Positions 45,650 to 56,149 of a stretch of 64,000 nucleotides of DNA are shown piece by piece. A program made the position numbers and the translations under genes. The stretch's first letter is position 1. Each line of letters begins with the position of its first letter. The stretch is from Leishmania martiniquensis (taxonomy: Eukaryota; Euglenozoa; Kinetoplastea; Trypanosomatida; Trypanosomatidae): positions 369,501-433,500 of the forward strand of contig NC_090153.1 in the NCBI RefSeq assembly GCF_017916325.1. Direction: 5' to 3'. The notes below the pieces were generated by a model. The model ran no database searches. It had not been told where the DNA came from and saw only the letters and a list, made by a program, of their open reading frames with translations.

Positions 45650-45866
45650 CGGGAGCATCCTCGTCGCACGCGTGTGGGCAATAATGTGGATAAAATCAAC
45701 GAATGCTCTAGATGGTGCGCTGCCCCTGGTGCTTTTTGTCTGCGTGCGAGCGTGCCCATCACCTCCCCTACCGTGGCAAGCGCGTCTTTGCATCACGCGC
45801 ACCCACCCACGCCCATCCTCCTCCTCATCCCCCTCCTCTCTCCACTGGCACCCGCGAGTGCACCTG

Positions 45867-45908
45867 GTATATATACACATATACGCATACATACATATAT
45901 ATATATAC
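45867..45908. repeat. TA/CA microsatellite
   Basis: A run of TA, CATA and TA units, 42 bp, about 220 bp before the roadblock light-chain start. Confidence 0.85.
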
Positions 45909-46131
45909 GTGGGGAAGGCAGGCAGGCACGGCAGCGTCGAGGGAGACGTACAGCTCACAGATCTAAGCGAGGCGGAGAACGCGTTGCGCAAGAGACGTCA
46001 CACGGGCCTCCACATAAGCGGGGCATTTCCTTCCAAAGCGCCGTCCCACCCACCCACCCACCTCGGCGCACACACCCACAGAGGGAGAGAGAGAGGGAGA
46101 GGCATCGACAGACAGAGGAGGCCGAAACAGA

Positions 46132-46470
46132 ATGGCTGTCTCCGGCTCTGGCGCTGATATCGAGGAGTTGGTAAAGCGCATCACCTCTCACCGTGGCGTG
46201 CGTGGGTTCTTGATCATCAACAGTGAAGGTATCGCCATACGTCACAGCTTCACGGAGGCATCGCGGGAGCTGGCCGTTCAATACGCGGCGCTTTTCCAGC
46301 CACTGGCGATAAGCGCCAAGACAGTGCTGCATGAAATCGACAGCAACAACGAGCTTCAACTCATTCGGCTGCGCTCCAAGAAGGACGAGATCATGGTGGC
46401 ACCAGATAGCAAATACATGCTTGTCATCATCCAAGATGCCGATGTGGACAAGGAGGAGGCAAAGAGGTAA
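46132..46470 (+). CDS. DYNLRB: Dynein light chain, roadblock/LC7 type
   Basis: 112 residues, near the ~96-110 residue norm. The whole protein is the roadblock domain: IEELVKRITSHRGVRGFLII, NSEGIAIRHSF, a central helix (ELAVQYAALFQPLAISAKTV), then strands NELQLIRLRSKKDEIMVAPD and KYMLVIIQDADV. These fit DYNLRB1/2, which dimerise on dynein intermediate chains and serve cytoplasmic and intraflagellar transport. The C-terminus carries a short charged extension (DKEEAKR). Roadblock proteins also appear in GTPase complexes, but the closeness to the dynein form favours this call. Confidence 0.92.
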   Translation: MAVSGSGADIEELVKRITSHRGVRGFLIINSEGIAIRHSFTEASRELAVQYAALFQPLAISAKTVLHEIDSNNELQLIRLRSKKDEIMVAPDSKYMLVIIQDADVDKEEAKR

Positions 46471-48087
46471 GCGCATGTGTCCGAGCTCTCTGCGAGACGC
46501 GCGCACTTGTTCGCCTCCTCCCCCTCCATTGTTTCCTCCTTTGGCTTGGCGGCCTGTGCGTGGATAGACCCTATGATGTAAATATGTGCGTGTCATCAAG
46601 GAGCGCACGCGCACGCACATGGAGGAGGGGGAGGGGGGCATACGTCTGTGTGCCGAAGAGCGGGTAGACACGTGTGCTGTGCGATGAAGAGATGGGTGGA
46701 TGGGATTGTCATGCGCATCATATGTGGAGGGGAGGGAGGCAATGGCGGTGCGCCTCATTGCAGGTAATAACACCCGCACACGCATGCGCGCCAATCTCCT
46801 GCTCAGCTTTTTGCTTTGCCTATCGTCTTTCCGTGGTGTACTGGGGACAGCGCACGCATGCCCCACCCCTCTTTTCCCTTCTCTGCGTGCGCCTGCATGT
46901 GTGTGTGTGTGTGTGTGCTGTGCTCTCCTCAAACGGATGCCCTGTTCCTTGCGAGGAGCGCACACACACACAGAGGGAGAGGGGAGAAGCTTTGGGGTGT
47001 ATGTAAGCGAAAGCGAAGCCAAGACGTATGTGCATATATATATATATGTATGCATGTGGACTGAGACGGGGTGGCCTCTTCTGACACCCACCGACCTCTA
47101 CTCCCAGCATGCTCGACGCGTAAGGGTGCGCGCGTGGGGGCGGGGGGGGAGAAGTGGGCAGCACCGGTGCAAAAGGGCCGGAGCGCCCAAAACTCAGTGA
47201 CGCCTTCTAACGGCGAGGGCACGACTGGTCAGAGTGGGCGGCTGTCCTTTCCGAGAAGGGCAAAGAGGGCAGGCAGTGGGGGAAGGATGAATCAAGTGCG
47301 CGGTGTCGCTTCGAGGGTCGTGGTGGTTGCATCCCCATGAGGGCAGAAGGGGGCTCACTCATCGTGACTCGTCTCTCCCTCCCTTGCTTTTCGCCGGTGT
47401 TTGTACCTCCGGTTGGCCGATCACTCCCTTTCTGTCTGCCGTGTCCCTCTGCCCTCATGTCTGTTGCTTCCAATCGATCCACTTCCTCTACCGCCCCCCG
47501 CCTCTATCCGCCTCCTCTTCGTGGTGCATCACCACCTCTGACACACTCACTCACAGCTGCCCCCATCCAACCCTCACCTCACAGTCGTTCGTTAGAAGAC
47601 TCCAATAAGAGGTTCAAAGAAAAAGAGAGGCCCGGGTGTGTGTGTGTATGTCCATGTCTAGTGAACCTGCGCTTCTCTCATACACACAAGCATCCCCAGC
47701 CCCTTTCCACACACATACATACGTCTTTGTGGCCTTCCATTCGATCCGCCTCTTACTTTAGAATACATATAAATATTAGACTACAGTTGCGGGCGGAGAG
47801 GAGAGTGCGTTCGCCTGCGATCAGGGTCACCAACAGCCTACAGGTACAGCGTCCACCGTCCCTCTCTCTCTCTCGCTCGCTCCCTCCTGCCCGCGCCCCC
47901 CCTCCTCTGCACGACGCAGCAGTCCTCGTGCTCCCGCGCTACTCCCCGCTCTCCTCTCTTTCTCGCTCTCCCATCACCGCCACCACCCCCTTTTTCCCCC
48001 CTCATCCTCCGGCTCATCCTCGGGGTGCGCGTGCGTTTGGGCAGCCAGGAAGGCGCGCTCACATCATACACGTATGTGCACGCCTCT
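46471..48087. other. Intergenic spacer, 1.6 kb
   Basis: It holds a TG run near 46901-46918, a CA run near 46961-46970, a TA run at 47033-47047, a G-rich patch near 47134-47151, and a very long pyrimidine-rich stretch from about 47858 to 48000 before the next gene. No gene seen. Confidence 0.55.
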
Positions 48088-51000
48088 ATGTCGCAGCTCG
48101 AGGACTACCGACTCATGGAGCCCTCTCCATCCCCACCTGCGACGGAGTGGGCCCCTCTTCCTGGCTCTCACGCTCGCGATAGTCTGGCACACGGCGACAC
48201 CCACTCGAATGATCGATTATGGTCGGCCAGCGGCTCGCCGTCCTCTCCCCCATCGCCCCTACTCCGAGACAGCGCTCAGCGTACGCAGAGCTGCGTCGAG
48301 AACAGCACTGATCCCACCTCCAGTGAAGTCGATCTCGCGTCTCTCTTGCAGTCCCGCGCGCGGCGCGGTGCGATGCATTGCCAGGGCACCAGCCAGCGCC
48401 ACCCAGGCGGTGCCGTCAATTTGGAACGCACTGGGCCCATGTGCGTCATCGCGAGCGCCTCAGGGCCATTGTCGGCGTACTCATTGAACGCGCTACCAAA
48501 GTTCTCTTGCAGTAAACGGCGCACTGGGGCGCTTGCAGCCGTCCCTGCGCCTTGCTTCAACGGGGAGGAGGATGGCAACTCATGCCGCGTGACCAGTGGC
48601 ATCACCATGCACGTGGAGGTAGAGGAGGAAGAGCAACAGCGTCTCACTCAGCCAGCGGTGCCGCGGCGGCCATCATCATTATGCACACAACGGAATCGAG
48701 TGAGCCGCAGTAGCGGCAGCGGCAGCAGCACGTCGTGTCGACGTCGATCGTCGGTGCTTGGGCCTGACCCGCGCGACTGCATAGACTTGTACAACGGCGA
48801 CGCTATGGAAGGGGAGGCCCGCGTGACCCCCCTGCCATATGGCCAGCGGCAACAAGCAGCGCCTGCCCTCGACTACGACCTCGCTGCCCTAGTGAACGCC
48901 GGCACGGTAGACCGGTGCCGCAGCGACAGCCGCGGACAGGTAGACCTGATCAGCAAGGATTCCGCTGAGGGTGTCGCGAAGGAAGCAGTGGACACATGCG
49001 AACGCATCGAGTCAGCTCCTGGCGCCTACCACGACGGCGACGGCAGCGCCGACGTCGACGCGAGCTACGAGTTTGTGCAGGAGTACTTCTACTACCCTGC
49101 GGCCTCACCTGAGATCATAAGGTGCCATGAACGCGGCGACGGGACCACGAGCGGGCTGAGCAGGGCTGAGACGCCGAGGCGCTCTGTGAGTGGCTCATCC
49201 CCATCATCCTCCGTGCCACGATGGGTGCTCTCTCTCACCGAAGAAACCCCCTTCACCCCCTTCGCCCTCTCTGCTACAGGGGCGGCGACGGCGTCGTCGC
49301 CGTTCCTCCACGTGGGTCCAGCGAGAAGGGCGACAGCCACGACCGTTTCTCCGACTGCAGAGGAGCGACTGACGCAAGGCGACATTGGGACGTGTGACGG
49401 AGCGCAGCAGCAGCAGCAGATGATGATGATGCCGATCCAGCGTCTTACGGCACACGAGCTCGTGGCAGCGGTACTCTCCTCCTCTCCCTGCACTGCCGCG
49501 GCGTCGGACACAGAAGCACCAGCACGAGCAGCGGCCCCCACACCCATGGCCAAGGCGACAGCCGAAGCGGAAGCTGCGGCAGAAGGGCAACCGGAGGAGC
49601 CCCTCCCTCAGCGTCCACCTGATTGCGAGGAGGAAACGCTGGTGGAGCGAGAACGACTGTGCCGACGCGTGCATGACACGCGCGTGAGGCTCGCTCGTGT
49701 CCAGCAGCTTCTCGCCCGCTTCAACGTAGTTGTGGCAGCGCGACAAGCCAAGTTGGCAGCGCTTCGTGAGGAGCAGGCGGTGTTAGCGCACCAAGCTGAA
49801 AGCTACACGTCACGGGCGGCCATTGCGAACAGAGAGGTCCGTCGCTTGCGGGAGCGACAGCACGGGCACGACGAGGTGCGCCTATTGTGCAGTATGCTGT
49901 CCGATAAGGAGAATCGCCTGCGGGTAGCGCAGAGTCAGCTCCTATCGCTCCAAAGCATGTGGAAGCAGCTACGGCTGCTGCACAGCGCGACGGCGGAGGA
50001 ATCTTCAGGTGACGGCGCCAGCCACCTGCCGTGCCTCTCGATGCTGACAACTCACGAAAGTGCTGCGGGCGTCGCGCAAGCAGCGGGTAGTGCAGAAGAC
50101 CCACAGGAGGAGGAGGCACCACCGTCACCAGCCAGCTCCGTCGCCTCGCTTGACACGTGCAACGCAGTCGGCGATTTTCTCGATGAGCTGCTGGGTGAGG
50201 TGGAAGAGCTAGCAAAGGTGTGCATTCAGCTGCCCCCCGCCCCATCGGCCGCGGCTTTGTCCAGCTGCGAGGACACGGGCCTCCAAGCCGCCAAGCACTG
50301 CAGCGGCGCTGCAGACCAAGGGCCACAGCGCGCCCAAACATCACGGTCGCACCCCACCTACACTGCTCTGAATCGCCGTCTGAACGATGGAAACAACGGC
50401 TTCTTCAGCTTCTTTGGCGGGGCCACAGAGGCGCATTTAGACTCCAAGCCGCTTTCCACGTTCTTGGCCAATCTGGATCGCCTCGCGCGAACGTCGTGGG
50501 AGCGGGAAGAGGAATTGCAGCTGCGCGCACGGGAGCTGGCGACCGAAGAGGAAGAGGAGCATCTCAAGGCCCGCCTCGCCCTCGAGTACGACGTCAGGCC
50601 CCAGCAACCCCAGACTCCGCAGCGCCTGAGCGGCAGCATTGACAGAAGGGGCTGCACCAGAGAGATGAAGGCGCGCGCGCTCCTGTCGTCAGCAGAGGAG
50701 GCGGAATACCTCTGCGACAGTGGCGCAGACGGTGCATCAGTCCTCAATTCCACAATCAGCTTCGACGCCTCACCAAGCGACGCCATGGCGACGGCAGCGG
50801 CGGCCACCAACCACGCCACGCATCAGCTCTCACTTTCCTCACCGGAGCACGGCCGGCGCAGCCGCGGCAGCAGTGCCGGGCAACGCATGCCGAACGGCAC
50901 CGCTCGCTCCCCCCTCTCCGCCTCCTCTTCGCTGCTGCACCACCGCGCAACCCCGGCACCGTTTCTGCTGCCGACGTTGGTGTACGCCTACCCCCGCGTC

Positions 51001-52719
51001 GCATCCGTGAGCCAGCGCCTGGACGCGATGCAGCAGCAGATCCAAGCTGACTACGCCGCCGCCATCGAAGCAGAGCGGCAGGGCAGGCGGCAGCTCACCA
51101 CGCGGCTACGCGACACCTACCGGCAATACGTAGCCCCGGTTCTGCGCCGCGCCATTGACGCCTTGCGCCGTGAGCAGACATCGCTTGTCAGGCAGCTGGC
51201 CGAGCTCGGCGTCAAAGCAGTCCTCATCCAATGGGAGGAGGAGGAGGAGGAGGACGCGGTCGACGACGCTGCACTGCTGCGCGCGATTGACGGGGCTGAG
51301 GTGGCTCTCCAGAAGACCACATATGGAAGGCAGCGGTGTGGCGCTACAAAGGGCCGCAGCCGCAGCCGTGCCAATGAGAAAGTATGCGCGGGTGAGGAAG
51401 GAGAGGACAGCTACGGCGATGCCGTCACCAGCCGGTGCACGTCGCTAGCGCGCTCCGAGAACGGTTGGCAGCGCAGAGGGGCAGCTGCGACACCGCTGCC
51501 ACGCCGCGTATACCGACGAACACTGAGAGTCGCCTGTGCGGCAGCGCTCCAGCGAGGCAGCCCAGAGGGAGAAGGTGAAGCAGAGGTGCCTGTGTCGTCG
51601 CGGCCGCCGTCGGATCGGCACGCGTGTGACTCGGGCCGAAACCCTCGCCCATCTACCACGCGTCACCGCCGAAGCAGCGCGAGGCCACGCTCTGCCCCGG
51701 GCTACCTCAGCGCACAGTCGACGGGCTCAGATGGCTCTCTGGCAGCAACGTCGTCCAAGGCGTGCGCCGCACTGCAGCTCTGCACATACTCTCCCATGAA
51801 GGGCCTCTTCGACCAGTCAGACGCTCCCGCCACGGCGGAAGAGACAGAGGGCCGCGCCGTCGCTACGGTGGTCGGCCCCACCACTGCCCCTGCAGGTCGT
51901 GCGGCATCGCTGGGGCGGGCCCTTGCGAGCACCACCGTCACCCCCATCGCCACGGCATCGGTCCGCTGCAGTGGCGGCACGCCCTGTGCATCCTGCACAG
52001 CCCGCGCATCGGCTGCGACACGCGCTTCGACGGCAGTGTGCAGTGGGCGAAGCAGCAGGGAGCGCGCAAGTGCAGTGATGCCTTCATCGGCGCGTCAGAG
52101 CTTCGGGTGTACCGCCGCATCGCGCCGCTCGGCAACGAGCCATCGGCACCGTTGCAGCCGCCCTAGATGTGGAGCTATGTCGGCGCTAGTCGGCGAATTC
52201 GAAGCCCCCAGCTCTTCCCCTCCAAGCCCGGTTGTAGAGGACGTCCGCGAGTTGGTGGTGGCATCCGACAGCGCGTTTGCCGCCTCAACTCGCGTGACCA
52301 TGGCGACCCCAATGGCAGCCGACGTCTGGAGTCCCTTTGCGCACACCCGCAAGCCCCTCAGTGATGGCGCTGTTCGCGTAGTCCTCACCTTCATCGGCGG
52401 AGAGGCGCGCCGCCGCCAAGCAGCTCAGGCGCGGCGGGAAGCGCATCAGCGTGAGTTCTGGGAGCTGCGGGAGGAGCTCGCTCGCGTTGACGAAGACATC
52501 TTTCAGCTTCGCACCCGCTGGAACGAGCTGCAGCGCATCCAGCAGAGTACGGCGGCGGAGCATCGCGCTAAGCTCGTGGAGGCGGAAGCGAAGGTGCGGA
52601 AGTGCCGCGCCTTTTACGAATCTCTGCGGCAGGAAAACAAAGATTGGCAGGCCATCCGCGGCAAACTGGAGCAGGCAGTCCTCGGCAAAGGGGACGGCAG
52701 GGGCACAAGGCCACATTGA
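48088..52719 (+). CDS. Large coiled-coil protein, hypothetical
   Basis: 1543 residues from MSQLEDYRLMEP; the in-frame upstream codon is only GTG. Residues 1-510 are Ser/Thr/Pro-rich and low-complexity. A coiled coil runs at about 513-640 (ERERLCRRVHDTRVRLARVQ, REVRRLRERQHGHDEVRLLC), with shorter ones near 800-830 and 1000-1060 (SQRLDAMQQQIQADYAAAIE). A final one spans 1434-1538 (EFWELREELARVDEDIFQLR, AKVRKCRAFYESLRQENKDW). Acidic runs and Gln/Met repeats (CAG then ATG codons, near 444-452) are visible. There is no catalytic motif. A structural or cytoskeletal role is likely, but the family is unknown. Confidence 0.8.
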   Translation: MSQLEDYRLMEPSPSPPATEWAPLPGSHARDSLAHGDTHSNDRLWSASGSPSSPPSPLLRDSAQRTQSCVENSTDPTSSEVDLASLLQSRARRGAMHCQGTSQRHPGGAVNLERTGPMCVIASASGPLSAYSLNALPKFSCSKRRTGALAAVPAPCFNGEEDGNSCRVTSGITMHVEVEEEEQQRLTQPAVPRRPSSLCTQRNRVSRSSGSGSSTSCRRRSSVLGPDPRDCIDLYNGDAMEGEARVTPLPYGQRQQAAPALDYDLAALVNAGTVDRCRSDSRGQVDLISKDSAEGVAKEAVDTCERIESAPGAYHDGDGSADVDASYEFVQEYFYYPAASPEIIRCHERGDGTTSGLSRAETPRRSVSGSSPSSSVPRWVLSLTEETPFTPFALSATGAATASSPFLHVGPARRATATTVSPTAEERLTQGDIGTCDGAQQQQQMMMMPIQRLTAHELVAAVLSSSPCTAAASDTEAPARAAAPTPMAKATAEAEAAAEGQPEEPLPQRPPDCEEETLVERERLCRRVHDTRVRLARVQQLLARFNVVVAARQAKLAALREEQAVLAHQAESYTSRAAIANREVRRLRERQHGHDEVRLLCSMLSDKENRLRVAQSQLLSLQSMWKQLRLLHSATAEESSGDGASHLPCLSMLTTHESAAGVAQAAGSAEDPQEEEAPPSPASSVASLDTCNAVGDFLDELLGEVEELAKVCIQLPPAPSAAALSSCEDTGLQAAKHCSGAADQGPQRAQTSRSHPTYTALNRRLNDGNNGFFSFFGGATEAHLDSKPLSTFLANLDRLARTSWEREEELQLRARELATEEEEEHLKARLALEYDVRPQQPQTPQRLSGSIDRRGCTREMKARALLSSAEEAEYLCDSGADGASVLNSTISFDASPSDAMATAAAATNHATHQLSLSSPEHGRRSRGSSAGQRMPNGTARSPLSASSSLLHHRATPAPFLLPTLVYAYPRVASVSQRLDAMQQQIQADYAAAIEAERQGRRQLTTRLRDTYRQYVAPVLRRAIDALRREQTSLVRQLAELGVKAVLIQWEEEEEEDAVDDAALLRAIDGAEVALQKTTYGRQRCGATKGRSRSRANEKVCAGEEGEDSYGDAVTSRCTSLARSENGWQRRGAAATPLPRRVYRRTLRVACAAALQRGSPEGEGEAEVPVSSRPPSDRHACDSGRNPRPSTTRHRRSSARPRSAPGYLSAQSTGSDGSLAATSSKACAALQLCTYSPMKGLFDQSDAPATAEETEGRAVATVVGPTTAPAGRAASLGRALASTTVTPIATASVRCSGGTPCASCTARASAATRASTAVCSGRSSRERASAVMPSSARQSFGCTAASRRSATSHRHRCSRPRCGAMSALVGEFEAPSSSPPSPVVEDVRELVVASDSAFAASTRVTMATPMAADVWSPFAHTRKPLSDGAVRVVLTFIGGEARRRQAAQARREAHQREFWELREELARVDEDIFQLRTRWNELQRIQQSTAAEHRAKLVEAEAKVRKCRAFYESLRQENKDWQAIRGKLEQAVLGKGDGRGTRPH

Positions 52720-54059
52720 AGAGCCAGTCTGGCTAGGCGTGTCGGAGCGTAGTCTCTGTAGCCGTGATTGCGTCACGCTTCTCTGTGCGTGCGCATGTCT
52801 TTAGAGCGGCTGTTGGAGACACCTAAAGAGATGAGGTGGAGAGCGAGGGAAGCGTTTGCAGCGGTGCCCCTACCGCTGCATCCACTAGAGTCACCCTCCC
52901 CCCTCCCCCCCCCACACACCCTCATGGCCTCTTCGTATTGCCGTCATGAAGGATGCGGTTGTCTGCTCGTCGAGAATGCCGGGCTTTGCTAATTACTTCT
53001 GCGTGTCGCCAACGCTCGCTCTCTCTCTCTTTCCCTTCCGTTCACTGTGTCCTCATTGTTGCGGTGGTGTTCAACGCATCATCCCTTGATGACGTGTGTG
53101 TGTGCGTATGTGTGCTCTGCGTATTCCGGCAAAACATCTGAGGCGGTGATGCGTCAGTGTGGATCTCAGACCGTGTGGCCTCGTCTTGAGCGCATCAAAC
53201 ATACAGGCCATGTACGCACCTACCCTGCAGCCACACACACACACGCATACGCATACATGGGCAGCGTTGCCGCTCCCTCCCTCCCCCCGGTGTCTGTATG
53301 TGCTGTGGTCACTGCATTGGAATGGCATACAACGTCCTTTCGCATCGACTTCCTAATAACTCTTCGTGACGGCCCCTCGGCACGCCCCTCTCCCTCCTTA
53401 CTCTTGCCTACCTGTCAGGCGGGGGGGAGGAGGGGGGAGGAAGAGCGGCGTCGACTTTCCCTATCAGCACGGCTTCGCAGGTGTGAGCGGCAAGACAGAC
53501 ACAGTCAAGTTCACCCATACCCCAACCGTGAAAGCGTCCCATGCGCCATTCAGCCTCTGACGAAGCTGATACGAAGGCTGCCGCAGATGTCACGCTGCTC
53601 AAGGGGAAGCGAAGTAGATTTGTCTGCGCCTGTCTGAGTATGCAGCGTCGTACGTTTCACCTCTGCTGCTGGCGTGAGTGAATCGATAGAACGGCGGTAA
53701 AGCGCTGCGCAAAGTCCGCCACACTTCTCTCTCTCGCCCGCCCGCCCCCCCCCTCCACTCCATTTCTCTGGCCCCTCTTTCGGTTCCACTCCCTCCCTCC
53801 CTCCTTCCACTAACGCTCTGGTTACACGCGGCGCCGTGCTGCTGCCAGGCTGCCCACCCGCTCCTTCGTACACACCCCGTCGCCCCGCCACTACCGACCT
53901 CCGGTCACATTTGCCCCAAGAGCCTAAAACGAAGCAGAGGGGCCATACACCCAAAACGCTCGCTCGTACTCCGGTCCGCACATCTCTGCCGCCGCCGCCG
54001 CCCTTTCGTCGAAGGCACAACGCCACGCAAGCGCGAAGCAAAAGGGGGAAAAAACAGTC
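52720..54059. other. Intergenic spacer, 1.34 kb
   Basis: It has pyrimidine-rich blocks near 52890-52920 and 53725-53815, CA repeats near 53231-53245 and a G-rich patch near 53420-53440. No gene seen. Confidence 0.55.
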
Positions 54060-54383
54060 ATGTCTGCGATTAGCGCTCTCCTCGCTGCTGTCACAGTGGC
54101 GGCAGCGTCCTACGTCAGTCCCGCCTCCGCCGCCCCTGGGGACCTGACTGAAAACGTGGACAATCAGATGTGCAGTAAGGGCTGCGTGGCGGGCCTTCTG
54201 GTCATGGCCGGCATCGTCACTGTCATCTCCGCGTCGTTGATGTGCTACATCTTCTGGCCAGGTGCGGAGCTGAAGAGCCGCCAGCAGAAGCGCGCTGCCG
54301 CCCTCAAGCGCATTCGCGAGCGCAAGTGTGCCGCGGAGGAAGCTCGCGCCAAGAACGAGGTGCTCGAAGGTCGCGACATGTGA
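54060..54383 (+). CDS. Small single-pass membrane protein, hypothetical
   Basis: 107 residues. A cleavable signal peptide is likely (residues 1-25, ending SPASAA). A short lumenal/extracellular stretch carries Cys38 and Cys42. One transmembrane helix covers about 43-66 (GLLVMAGIVTVISASLMCYI), followed by a basic helical tail (SRQQKRAAALKRIRERKCAA) facing the cytosol. The type I topology and dense basic tail suggest a small membrane adaptor. No family is recognised. The ATG is preceded by an A-rich leader and a long pyrimidine tract. Confidence 0.75.
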   Translation: MSAISALLAAVTVAAASYVSPASAAPGDLTENVDNQMCSKGCVAGLLVMAGIVTVISASLMCYIFWPGAELKSRQQKRAAALKRIRERKCAAEEARAKNEVLEGRDM

Positions 54384-56149
54384 AAAGGCCTACACCTCTT
54401 CGCGCTTTTTCGCTTCGTTTCTCCGCCTTCGCCCAAGACGACCTAGTGGCGGGAGGTGGGCTCTCTGCGGTGCCTCTTTTGGGATACCTTCTATGCTTGC
54501 GTATGCGCGTGTGGGTGCAGGTGTGCAGCTGATGTGTCCCCCACCACCCCTTCGCTCGATCGCACTGTCTGTCCCTTCCCTCACCCTCTCATCTCATCTC
54601 TCATGGCTCGACCACCGTCCCGGTTCTCCCGTTGTTGGTGGCGGCCAAGAGGGAGAGGGAGGGCTATGCTCAGGTGCAAGAGGACTGCAGCGGCAGCATG
54701 GAGCATAGGCACAGACACATGGAACGTAAGGGAAGAGGCTGGCACGATTTCTGTAAACTGAAGCGCACACATACTTTCACCCCCTCTCGTTGCTTTCTCT
54801 GCTCTCTGTCTGTCTTGCTATCCATTTGTGTGGTGTGTGTTCGCAGCTCGTGTGCAGCACATGTCTGAGGATGCGGTGCAGCGCGAACATCATCAAAGTA
54901 TCCTGTGAAAGTGCCTGAGATAGAGGAACGGAGGCGGGGCGGGGGAAGGCGCTGTGTGACACCTCCCTCCTCACTGCATCTCTGCGCACACACACTCACA
55001 CCTCATCAATCACCACCCATTCCTCTCCCCCTTCCCCTCCACCCCTCTTCCTCTCTCCCCTCTCCGCCTTCGCCGTTTAGATTGATCCGCAGCGAGACCA
55101 CGGGTACCGGGCGGCTCAGTGTAGCGCAGGGAAACGTCAGCCTCCGTGTGTGTGTCACACCGCACGCGTGGACCTGTCCAGCGTTCTTCTCTGTGTTTCC
55201 CCTCTTTTGCCGTCACCTCCCTCTCTCCCTCTGTCTGTCTCTTCGTGTCTGCGTCTGTTTACGTCCCTTCCCACACACACTTACACACACACACACACCG
55301 GCAGACAGCCTTTTTCTCCTGACTGGGGATTGGCTGCGTGGCGCCTACTTCATCGTGTACGGGTGTGCGTAGGCGTGTGTGTGTGCGTGGGTGTGGGTGT
55401 GGGTGATAATGGTGATATCGGCAGTGCTGTGTGCACGCGACCCTTATCCACATACATACGCATGCGCGACCCTCATTGAATGCAGACGAAAAAAGTGCAA
55501 AGTGGGGAAGCCGAAGAAACGGCACGTTCACGCGCGAAAGAAGTGAGAGACCGAGAGGGACGCCTTTCGAGTCTCTCTCGGCCTCACCCTCGACCCCCTT
55601 GCGTATGTGTCAGGGTGTGATGCCAAGCCCTTTCCTTCTCGTGTGTGTTTGTGTGTGTGTGGTGTCACAGCATACACTTCTTCAAGCACAAGAACAGACA
55701 CGTTCGCTGCGGCGCCCGTCAACCCCCTCTCCCTTGCCCGCTCGCTCGTTGAACGAGGTGCAACGAAAGGGACGGCAAGGAGGTGTGTGAGCACCCGCGC
55801 ACGCGCATATAAAGGAAAAGACATACGTGCTTGCACGTATGCGGAGAGAGCGGGAGAGAGGAGAGGGGGGGACGGCCACTCGCGCCACCCCTGAAAGGGG
55901 CATACGGCAAGTGGTTCCACAGCGAATACCACGTCAACTCGACCTCTCCCGCTTGTCCCTTCCACACACGCTTCCAGCCCCTCTTTCTCCCCTCCACCGC
56001 CCCCCCCCTACTACCTCTGCAGTTACAAGCACACCCACATATACACAGAGCTACACACCAGTCATCGTTCTCGCCTTGGTGTGAGCGCCCAGGTGCAGCA
56101 AGGGTGTTGGTTACTTAGGCTATCGCTGTCCTGCTGCGCTTCGGTCTCG
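54384..56149. other. Intergenic spacer, 1.77 kb
   Basis: It contains TG repeats (about 55366-55405 and 55645-55662), CA repeats near 55273-55299, pyrimidine blocks near 55021-55075 and 55978-56019, and AG at 56021-56022. No gene seen. Confidence 0.55.
55978..56022 (+). promoter_or_regulatory. Polypyrimidine tract and acceptor for the PhoD-like gene
   Basis: A C-rich tract ends in CTCTGCAG with AG at 56021-56022, 128 nt before ATG 56150. Good consensus form. Confidence 0.6.

Larger units (their letters stand above)
44772..46131. other. Intergenic spacer, 1.36 kb
   Basis: It contains TG repeats near 44935-44955, a CA run near 45474-45493, a pyrimidine block at 45817-45843 with AG at 45857-45858, and TA/CA repeats near 45867-45908. 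A GC3-biased 180-codon open frame at 45107-45649 is listed separately as doubtful. No other gene seen. Confidence 0.5.

Noticed and set aside
47337..48182. 281-codon open frame upstream of the large coiled-coil gene
   Set aside because: Pro/Ser/His-rich translation of pyrimidine spacer and CA repeats; overlaps the next gene's start in another frame.
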